Source of the DNA: Cylicocyclus nassatus
Lineage: Eukaryota; Nematoda; Chromadorea; Rhabditida; Strongylidae
NCBI GenBank assembly: GCA_958299035.1
Contig: CATQJL010000223.1
Location: forward strand, 46,798,162 to 46,862,161
Direction of reading: 5' to 3'
Length of the DNA: 64,000 nucleotides
The notes beneath the pieces are model-generated. The model did not search any database, had not been told where the DNA came from, and was given only the letters and a program-made list of their open reading frames with translations. Both the position numbers and the translations under genes were made by a program. Positions 55,540 to 64,000 of the stretch are shown here, piece by piece. The stretch's first letter is position 1. Every line of letters begins with the position of its first letter.

Positions 55540-56028
55540 TACAGTCGAGTAATTTTCTGCTTACTATAGTGCTTGCACAGGTGAAATGCGGTTAAATTTG
55601 CGCGTGAATAGATATAGGGGCCTGCAGGATCGCGAGAGTCGGACGTGCGTACGGCCAATGCGCCGCGCACGTCAGATGTGCGTCCGACGATCAGGTAGGT
55701 GCCAGACTCACCCTGTTGAACAGGTTCATTCGGTTCACCGCCTTTGTTGTTGGACAGTGTAGTAATTTGACCTGTGAACCGAACGAAACGGCTGAATCGG
55801 ATAAGTTTGGCACTTGCCTTAGTGACATCGGACGTGCGCGGCGCATTGGCCGTACGTACGTCCGACTCTCGCGATCCTGCAGGCCCCTATAGTCACGCCA
55901 GTACTGCCGGCATTTGGCGCGCAATTGGCCGGCGTCACAGTCGAAGCTATTTGTTCACGCGCAACTTTTATCACATTTCACCTTCTGTGCAAGCACTCTA
56001 TATTAAACGGAAAATCTACTCGACTGTA
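55540..56028. mobile_element. MITE family C, copy 2, split by another MITE
   Basis: Ends TACAGTCGAGTA and TACTCGACTGTA; arms contain GTGCTTGCACAG and CGCGTGAA blocks shared with 3984-4193. The centre is occupied by an unrelated palindromic element at 55615-55891. Confidence 0.7.
55615..55891. mobile_element. Nested palindromic MITE
   Basis: 277 bp, with ~64-bp nearly perfect inverted ends starting TAGGGGCCTGCAGGATCGCG. A central part with GAACCGAACGAAACGG. No ORF. Confidence 0.75.
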
Positions 56029-57107
56029 GTTCTGAAAGGAAATGACGACTGAACAAAAGCTTCAAAAACCGGACTTTCAGGAAAAACTAACCGAAGGAGA
56101 TTCCCAGAACTATTGTCCATTGCGCAAGGTCCTATTTCAATGAGGTTATCCTCGCCGTATATAAAGTATCAAAGATGTCCAGTTTTGAGATCACGCTCCC
56201 TTTGGAATCAATGTGATTCCAGAGGGAGCGTCGCGCAGATTTTTGACCTCATTTTTTGCCTTATCCAGGCCTTTTCATTATGAGAATTCCAAATGGAATT
56301 CAAAGTGGGTGCATTTTTCAAAAAACCCCTTTTCGAACCATTTTGTCGGAGTTGTGAACAAGTACGCCTTTTTTTTTTCCTTACAATTCAAACACTATGC
56401 TTTCAACTGTGCTCGCCTTGTGAAAACATGTCAGTGTAGGGCGACTTCGCTGGGGAGGTTGGCTCGCGAGGTAGGCGAGATTTTCAAGGCTCTGTCAAGT
56501 TTGCGCGATAGTTCCAGATCGAGACCTTAGCTTGATTGTGACAGTAGTCGAAATTGTTTAATCTGCAGTAACTCTTGAAAATTCTCTAAAAATTCAAGTT
56601 AGCCTTGTAGAAAGATTTTTTGATGGTCTGGCCGCTTTTTAAGGAACACCCCGAAAGTTTCGAAGTGCGTGGCTGACGCCATACAGCTTCATTTTGAAAA
56701 AAAATTGCCTCTCCCACCTCCCCCGGGAGGAAATCCTGGGACCGCCACGATTTTTAAGGTATTGGTAGATCCCTTTCTGAGCTGTTGATTACGGGAATGA
56801 TATTGATAAATTGAGATTAAGTTTGTACCATAGCTTGCTAATAAGTTGGGAACTACTATTTAAATATATTAGTTCCCTTCTAGGGGCTACAGCAACGCAG
56901 ATACACCATCGCGCTCTAAACTTATTGGAAAACCATAAAAAGTCCACGAGGCTGTTTTTGATGAACTTATTTTTCCTTATAAACAAAAAGCTCACAAATA
57001 GCTCAATTCATAAGGGTTAATTCGACTGCACGGTTCTTACTTATACTGATAGACACGTAGATGGTCTACACTGAGTAGGCTCCGCGGGCTTGGCCTACAC
57101 CGACATT
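56029..57107. other. No supported gene; one hairpin
   Basis: A short open frame from ATG 56042 reads MTTEQKLQKPDFQEKL and stops after 33 codons. A hairpin with CGCTCCCT stem lies at 56194-56230. Confidence 0.25.
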
Positions 57108-57150
57108 CACTACACCGGCATGCGCTGCCAGTGCGTATGTCGGTGTAGTG
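57108..57150. repeat. 18-bp-stem hairpin
   Basis: CACTACACCGGCATGCGC pairs with GCGTATGTCGGTGTAGTG around a 7-base loop (two mismatches). Confidence 0.7.
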
Positions 57151-57173
57151 ATGTGACGATTATAACTCACAAG

Positions 57174-57625
57174 CGAAGGAAGATTTGTCGAAGAGGTCTT
57201 TTGAGATGAGATGTGCACTTTGCGGTAGAGCTTGGAAGATAATTCCAGATTGCCTTTGCTATCTGCTGCCAGCTTCTGTTCGAGGAGTTATGAAGATTTT
57301 TGAGTAAAAAGTCAAATGCAAGATTAGTCTAACATCAGTCGCGACCTTTTCTTAATGTTTAAATGAGGCAGCGGCGAGTTGGTACAAACCAAGAATATTT
57401 AAGCACCGAGTGACTCGACTATCGATTGAGCCCTGGAAATAATGTTACGGCTAATTTTACATTGATTTTGCATTCAATTTTTTACTCAGTAAAGCTTACG
57501 TAACTCCTCGCCCGGAGGCCGCAGCAGGTAGCAAAGGCAGATTTGGAATCACGTTCGAAGCTCTACAAGACAGTTGCGTCTCATCCTAAAAGGCCACTTC
57601 GACCAACCTTCCTTTCCTTGTCAGT
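57174..57625. mobile_element. Foldback superfamily G copy (57.2 kb)
   Basis: About 450 bp and colinear with 40230-40650 (GCAGCGGCGAGTTGGTA, GAGTGACTCGACTA and AGGAAGGTTGGTCG-type blocks). Arms inverted. Confidence 0.7.
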
Positions 57626-58299
57626 GTCTTCTTAGGACCACATACACAATAGTCATATCACTGAACCGACTTGGTCGTTAGTGTCCCAGCGTACGCAGTA
57701 GGTAGAGTTTGGTCGAATGCTAAGGCTCGCCTAGAGCGACCACAGCGTACCCTCTGCATTAATATAGTGTGTTCCTATCCGGAGTAGGCGAAAAATTTTA
57801 TGTACAGCGGCAGGTCCACATCGCTAGAGACTTGGCGAGCGCGCTAGCATTTTGTCAAACAGAGACAGAGGAGAATAAAGAGATGCAGATATGCGTTCTG
57901 AACGCATCAGTATACTTTCACTACGAACGGCGCGAACAGCGTGGCAAAAGCGCTTCAGCGTAATTCCTGCCTAAACTAACTTGAAACTGGCTATGAAAAA
58001 CTAGAATGATGGAGGCTCGTGCGACTCGCCAGCGCGAATGCCTCGCTTGGGCTCTGCAACTCTTTCATTCTCCAATCAATTTTACACGCTCAAATTGGCA
58101 ATTGAAGATCGGCATTTTCCATGCTCAGATAAAAAAAATCAGGCAAGGCGCCTTCGCGGAACCCGATCCGCACGAGTCCTTATTACTCCTGGTAATGTTG
58201 TACGCCCCATACTTTTGTGCACGTGTACAACGCTGTATAGCCGCGCAGGCCGCCGTCGCGCTTCGCCCGGGTAAAGTTGTGTGCTAATAAATGGGAAGT
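57626..58299. other. No supported gene
   Basis: Several open frames overlap on both strands without splice signals. Confidence 0.25.
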
Positions 58300-58531
58300 T
58301 TAGGCACGCGCCATACTTGATCCGCTCAATCCACTTGATCCGCTTGATCCGCTTCATCATTGCTCAATTCAGTGAACTGACCAATAGTGAAGTGGATGAA
58401 GTGGATGAAGCGGATCAAGCGGATCAAGCGGACAACCGCTTCGCTATTGCTCAGTTCACTGAATCGACCAATGACGAAGCGGATCAAGAGGATCAAGTGG
58501 ATTAAGCGGATCAAGTATGGCGCGTGCCTTA
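58300..58531. repeat. Foldback built of 9-bp GATCAAGCG units
   Basis: Inverted ends TAGGCACGCGCCATACTTGA run for ~55 bp with few differences. The interior alternates GGATCAAGC and GGATGAAGT units in both orientations. The acidic frame across it is an artefact of the 9-bp period. Confidence 0.8.
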
Positions 58532-58534
58532 GGG

Positions 58535-58772
58535 TGCTTTCATACCGCGCCGGCAGCCGCTGCTAGCAGCCTGTAGCCGCTTTGGCGCATTATTTCATAT
58601 TACAGAGCCTTTCCAAAAAGTTGAAAGATTATACTATTTGTAATAGACATGCCGTTTAACCCAACGAATCAGGTTTGAGCAAGGTTTGAGGTTTCGATAT
58701 TGGAATCCGGATACTGGAATAATGCTCAAAGTCGGCTAGAGGCGGCTACCGGCGCGGTATGAACAAAATCTC
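58535..58772. mobile_element. MITE abutting the 9-bp foldback
   Basis: About 238 bp; ends TTTCATACCGCGCCGGCAGC and the complement GCTACCGGCGCGGTATGAA. It begins within a few bases of the end of the neighbouring foldback. Confidence 0.65.
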
Positions 58773-59057
58773 AAGCAAAGAACAGCATGAGCTCTGGAGT
58801 TTAAGGCAAGGCCTGGCAGAGAGGAAAATGCCACTTAAAACTGTGCAGGGTGGCTAATTGGCTGTCGTGCAATGCACCTGTCACACTGTACATACTCCTC
58901 TAAATGACATATTCGAAGGCCTATTATCAGACAGATTAGGCAAATTCCTTCATCGTTGGAAAAGCTCTTTCATAAGATTTTTGAGTGATTTACTAGATAA
59001 GATTCAAATGTTGCTAGTACTAGGTTGCCTCAATCTCGTTTCAGAGGTATACCTGAG

Positions 59058-59782
59058 TGTATGGTACAGGGGTTGGCACAGCTGGCACCGTATCAAGCTG
59101 AATATCGTTTTTATGGCGCAAAGCAAAGGAGATATCGTTTTTCCGTGGTCCGTAACGGAAAAGAGCCGCAGTGCTGCCGGCATGCCACCGACATGCTGTC
59201 CATCAAACAAACAAAGGCGTTGTTTTCAGCCAAAACGCAATAGTATGACACCAAATTTGGTGTATGCATGCGGTTGGGGGACCCGAACTATGGCCCAAAA
59301 ATTTGTGAAAACTTATATGAATGAAAGCTGTGCTGAACTTTTTTCTGAATTAGCTGGCGTCGTGCCAGCCGGGTGCCAGATGAGCTGGCACCGACACTTT
59401 GCTCACATAAGTTTTCATACTTTTTTACATAAAACGTATAAACTGCAAAAGTTTAGATACAGAGAAAAAACAATTTCTTAATGTTTCCTTTTCAGCGTTT
59501 TATAGTCAATCTGAAAATTACTCGGTCTGCTCCGCAATCGAAAAATCGGCTTTTTCTGCTTCTAAGATGTATTTAACCACTTTAAAAGCTCAGAAAGCTG
59601 TGAAAAGTTGTTCTACGAAATTAGCATGCACAAAAACCCTACTACATACTTGTACATAATCTAAAAATAATGACGGGTCTTCAAAACAGGTCAAAGGGGA
59701 CTTCGCACGAAATTTTCAAGATCAAACGGGGCTTCGTTTTGAAATTTCCCTGGTGCCAGCTCGTGCCGAGCCCTGGTATGGT
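59058..59782. mobile_element. Foldback element with GGCACAGCTGGCACC ends
   Basis: About 725 bp; the left end block returns inverted as GGTGCCAGCTCGTGCC. A fragment of the family lies at 10018-10290. The long open frame crossing its left boundary (58858-59481) is therefore unlikely to be one protein. Confidence 0.55.
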
Positions 59783-61498
59783 ATTCTTGCAATTTGACGG
59801 AACAGATTAGTGAAACAGATATCTCATCATAACGCAGTCATGATGAGCAATGATAAAAAAAACTTCTCTAATTTTTGCTTTATCACAGGATTGCGGTGAA
59901 CTAGAGTGTGCCTTGACAAATTGCAAAAGACACAGCTCTTTATTTGATAGTATTTGAATGCAACGTATAGCTTACACCCTATTCAAACTTACCCTATTGA
60001 AGAGTTCGCTTTCAGCCCAATCTTGATTGACAAATCTGAGGAATTCACGAGAACAGAGGTAAGCTGTTTTTCCTTCGTCAAAGCATACAAACAATCAAAA
60101 TTTATGAAGATACTATTAATCAACTGATAAGAGTGCCTGTTTTGCAAGCTGATATTCATTTACCACTCCATGCTTTGAGCAAGCTTCTATTTTTTATGCT
60201 TTTCACAAAGGATTCCTCATAAAGCAGATTTCATTCAAAGTGCGGAAAGAATATCCTGGATAAAAACTCAACAAGAAGCATTTTTGACAAGCGCGGGGAT
60301 GTACGACATCATCTTGCCGGAAACAAGCCAATTCACAGGTCTCAGATATACGCGCATCGTTTGTGATTAGCATGCGAATTCGAGATTTAGGAAGCCTTTA
60401 TGGTCTTGAGCAGGTCCGAAAGTTCGTGCCGTTTTTGAGGCCTATCCTAAAGTCGTTCAAAATAAAAATAAACTTCATTGTTGTAAGATAACAATAAAGA
60501 TAAAGACAAACGTTCTAAACAGTACCTAATGCAGATCTTCCTCTTTCTAGCTGATAAATTTGTTCCAATTTCTTTGTTGGACGCTCGAATCATTGTCGAA
60601 TCTCCAAATCTTAACCATAAGTTTTTAGTACCCTTATTTTAGCTAATTTCAGGATATTTCATTCCACTTCCAAGGGAGCTTTAGGGATAGAGTACACAAA
60701 ATTCAAGACAATGCACTCTATGACATTTTAGCTGGATTTTTCGATTTAAAATAATTTTTAATGCTATCAAAGTTCCATATTTGGTCATTTCAAACTTCAC
60801 AGAACATGAAACCGCTAGCAACAAAAAAAGTGCATTCAATAAAGATCGTTTTCCTTCTTCTGACAAATGTTTTTTTCGCTAATTTGTGTGGATTTTAAAG
60901 ATGAAATCGTCTTAATTCTAATTTCTAAACGCACCCCAAGCTGTGCCCGGAAAATTCGAAGTGCAATTTTTCGAAGAGATAAACATCCATTGCTTTGTTA
61001 CATTATGTAATGCTCAATCATAATCGATTTTCAGAAGTTTCAAATTCTGAATATTTATTGGTATTTGAGGCGTTTGCGTATTTTACAAATTTTCAAAAAT
61101 TAAAACTTCTTAGAAAATTTTCTCAAAGGTTGCATGAGTCGAAAAAAACCAAAAAACTAATTGTTTGCGAATTATCTGCTCTATGCAATAGTGATCAAAG
61201 CTCTTCCAAAATTTGGAACTGTAGATTTTGAAAAATAGCTAAATTTAGACTAGGAAAAAACCCATGGGTTGAAGTTCGCCGATTATTCGAGCGAACAACA
61301 AAGAAACCAGAGCAAAAACACGACTTAAAACAAAAGAGGAAAAGATTCTGCATCGAATACTATAAAGCGCGTTAGTCTATCTCAACTTTGAACGATTCAA
61401 GATAAGCCTCAAAAACGGCACAAAGCATCGGATTGACCTGATTTATAAAACGATTGGCTTTTTTTTTTGAGATTTTGTCGAGACGCTCGGCATCACTG
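59783..61498. other. No feature recognised
   Basis: About 1.7 kb of AT-rich sequence without a supported exon, repeat or RNA gene. Confidence 0.3.
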
Positions 61499-61703
61499 TT
61501 ACCCTATTTTCAGGTGTATGAGCTGCACCCTGTTCGCTCTAAAGGCGCACACGCCAAAAGACTGCCTGTTACGATGGGGCGCGTTAAGTGAGAGTAATGT
61601 GCGAGAAGGCGACCGCTTCGCGAGGCAATTGCGCAGCGGCACGCTTATGTCTGCTCGTGTTTAGAGCAAAAAGGGTGCGGCTTATACACCTAAAAATAGG
61701 GTA
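61499..61703. mobile_element. Palindromic MITE
   Basis: About 205 bp, ends TACCCTATTTTCAGGTGTAT and its complement, then GCTGCACCC/GGGTGCGGC. TA at both edges. Confidence 0.7.
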
Positions 61704-61743
61704 GTTTCATTTCTAAAATGACAGGCGGAACAAAGAAATCCTC

Positions 61744-62228
61744 TTGTGATTCAAAAGCAGACTTTTATCACGTCATATTAGCAACTTATTTAGATAGCAG
61801 GACAGTGCAAGGCTCTGCGAAGCAGAAACGGCGCACCATTAAATTGGTGACAGAATCGCATTTATAAGCTGCTGCATGACCATTGCGCAATAATTTTGGG
61901 CGCGGACGCGGCTTAGCCGCAGAGCGCATGAGGTGCAGGATTCAAAACAGTGAGCATTGTGGAGATCATCGGCGGCGACCTACGAAAGAGCCGCCGAGCG
62001 ACCGTTTGGGCGCGCATTTTAAGGATAAATAGCGAGGCGCTCAGGGATCCGACGACTCCTCCATTCTCTAGATCGTTTTGTTCTCTTTGATTCATCTCAC
62101 TCATTACCTTTTTGCTTTGATGTATTTTTGTCGATAATATTATCTCATTAAAAATAAATTGTTTCGTAAATCGGTGTCTTTGGTTTGTGCAAAAGTCTAT
62201 CTATCGTACAGAGCCCGTAGGGGTTACA
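61744..62228 (+). mobile_element. 5' LTR of an LTR retrotransposon (left edge approximate)
   Basis: The segment ends GGTTACA directly before TGGGGGCCGAACC, which resembles a tRNA primer-binding site. It carries a TATA-like ATAAATAG (~62025) and an AATAAA (~62151), as expected of an LTR. The matching 3' LTR lies outside the window, so the left edge cannot be fixed. Confidence 0.45.
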
Positions 62229-62330
62229 TGGGGGCCGAACCGGTCGGTAGATAGAAAATTGCATCGTCGTGTTCCACCGTGAAGACTGTGTTGGAGAAAG
62301 AAATCAAATTTATTGATTGCAGTGTCGAGA

Positions 62331-63883
62331 TGGCGGAGAGTGGTACCAACAGAGGAAGTGCGAGGAAGGGCGCAGAAGCCGCAGCCCAGGGCACCAAGGT
62401 GAGCTTTGAAAACATAGGGGAAAAGATACGAGACACATTAGAAAGGGTAGATGAGGTAATGAGGCGAATAAAGACCGGACCTGAAGGAGTATGGAGAGAA
62501 ACAGAAGAGGCAAGGATAGCGGGAAAATACAGAGAACAAATTGATAAAGTCTAAGGGGAACAGGCTAAGTCAGTGAATGAGGAGCTAGAGAGAATCAAGG
62601 GGGAATGGAAGCAAATGGGAGACTTCATAAGAAAGTTTTGCTTTCTTTTGCTGGAAAGAGGCATTGAAACAGCAGATGACTTAAGGAATACCTTATTACA
62701 ATGGGGAAGGATACAGATTTGATAAACGATATCTGCAGAATGTTCAATACTGATGTATTCCAGTTAATGAATGTGCTCACCGAAGTACACAAGAGCGCCC
62801 TCAACAGGCCGAGAGACACAGTGGAAAACATGGATGTAGGCCCAAGTAGTACAGGTCAGGATAGTATAGAGAATTACAGTCAACAGAGGACTTATCGCGA
62901 ATGTTTACAGAACGCATGGCCCACGCAGACACGGAATGGGAACCCCTCAGGATTGCGCTGGAAGCCACATTCGCGGAACGAGGAGGAGACAGGTCAGCCT
63001 CAAAGCTGGATAACTCTCATGCAAGCCAACGCATGCGTGAGCCCTGGTGTATACAGGGGTGGCAGGCATGAGAATTTCGAGGAATTTTTAAGAAGGTTTA
63101 AAAGGAAGTACCAAGGGGTAATTAGAGATGACAAGATGCTGGTGAGATCATGTGGGATGATCACCTCGAAGGAAGGGCGAAGAGTGTCTTTATGGCATTG
63201 CCGGAAGAGGTCAAGTGTAGGGCGTTTGAAAGTGTGTCGGAAACGTTGAGGAAACTATTAGCTAATGACTAAACGGCGGGAAGATTAAGGGCACTCACAA
63301 ATCTTAAACAACTGAAACGTAGAGAGGGCCAAAGCGTGGCGGAGTTTTGCGTGGTGTTGAGAGGCTGGGCAGGGAAGCCAATCCTACCGCTACGGTAGGG
63401 GATAGGTCGCTCGAGTACGCGCAAATCTTGATGGACAACTTGAGGGGATGGCCAGAGTATACACAGCTACTAAGCGCGATCCACAGGGTAGAGCCGCAGG
63501 AGGCTTATAGCACGGTGAAGCAGCTAGCGCTAAGTATTGAGCAGTCAAAAGCGATTTTTGAGGCCCATGAGGTCGGAAACAAGAGACTTAAGTGGAAAAG
63601 AAGGTACCAGTGCTATGAGAGAGGGGGTAAAGAACTCCAGCAGGAGGAAGAGAAGCGGATAGTCACCGGAACAAGCAGGATAGAGCCAAACACTTTTGCA
63701 AGCACAGGAGATGGGGAAAGGAAGGAAGCAAGGGTTCCAAATGACAAGCCTTTCCCGCGAGAAAAGCTCTACGCAAATGTTGAAAGACAAGGGGAAAAGC
63801 AAGCATTGATCCAAGAAGATGCTTCACAGGTAGAAGATATGGACATATTGGGAGGAATTGTCCTTACAGACGCACCCAAGTGA
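62331..63883 (+). pseudogene. Decayed gag region of a Ty3/gypsy-like retrotransposon
   Basis: From the first ATG (62331) the frame reads a charged, helix-rich protein, then meets TAA at 62552 and continues in the same frame to ~62720. It shifts frame at ~62701 (MGKDTDLINDICRMFN) and again near 63170. The last open part, to TGA/TAG-bounded 63883, contains REGQSVAEFCVVLRG (before the frame shift near 63350) and an AHEVGNKRLK segment, the pattern of a capsid-domain Gag. A zinc knuckle is not intact (only CYERGG). At least one stop and two frame changes make it nonfunctional. Confidence 0.6.
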
Positions 63884-64000
63884 ACCAAATAGAAAAGGAT
63901 AAGAAACTCGAACAGGGCGAAAGGAAAGATACACTCTCCCTTATGATGCGCAAAGCGACAAGCTTGGGAGTCAAGGTGCATGAAGGGGGTAAAGGCTTAT

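Noticed and set aside
56213..56530. 105-codon frame on the + strand
   Set aside because: Starts inside a hairpin, has no splice or poly(A) support and low complexity; judged chance.
58858..59481. 207-codon open frame on the + strand
   Set aside because: It crosses the left boundary of a foldback (59058) shared with 10018-10290, and has no splice or poly(A) context.

Overview
The window looks like nuclear DNA of a parasitic nematode, most likely a strongylid of the hookworm type. The evidence is AT-rich DNA with short GT-AG introns (34-75 bp where undisturbed), a near match to the nematode SL1 spliced leader, an RTE-type endonuclease/reverse transcriptase element, TA-flanked mariner-like miniature elements, Helitrons with canonical ends, a 162-bp satellite and the start of an LTR retrotransposon. 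The species call is inference. I saw no bacterial gene organisation, rRNA, tRNA or CRISPR array.

Genes are few, split into short exons and embedded in repeats; all are on the + strand unless stated. (1) 3.5-4.4 kb: C-terminal exons of a multi-pass membrane protein with a PPPY tail, followed in frame after a TAG by a second PY-motif exon that splices, phase-correct, to an exon ending at 4932. (2) 9.72 kb: a candidate first exon. (3) 18.66-19.13 kb (- strand): a GC-rich coding island of unknown function. (4) 20.58-33.47 kb: a phase-consistent chain of at least six exons with long transposon-filled introns and a poly(A) signal; one intron holds a chemoreceptor-like exon (- strand). (5) 43.34-43.82 kb: a compact three-exon gene with a poly(A) signal. 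(6) 48.42-48.93 kb: a two-exon single-pass membrane protein. (7) 54.8 kb: a candidate exon. None of these products is recognised with certainty.

Most of the rest is mobile DNA, much of it nested. Left part (0-13 kb): foldback elements and MITEs inserted into one another. 13.6-17.8 kb: a decayed RTE element lying between two fragments of a Helitron-like family. 17.9-20.5 kb: the satellite and diverged relatives. 22.8-25.3 kb: two Helitrons with A|TC...CTAG|T ends. 29-33 kb: a long-armed mariner MITE and a CR1/Jockey-like fragment inside introns of gene 4. 37.4-38.8 kb: two hairpin-ended Helitron-like elements exactly head to tail, the second with a long CA microsatellite. 40-58 kb: repeated copies of one foldback superfamily and a mariner-in-mariner nest. 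61.7-64 kb: an LTR and decayed gag running off the right edge.

The genes show no operon-like functional grouping. The main story is how miniature elements have been absorbed into introns and into each other. Exon limits come from reading frames and splice motifs only; no alignment was possible.
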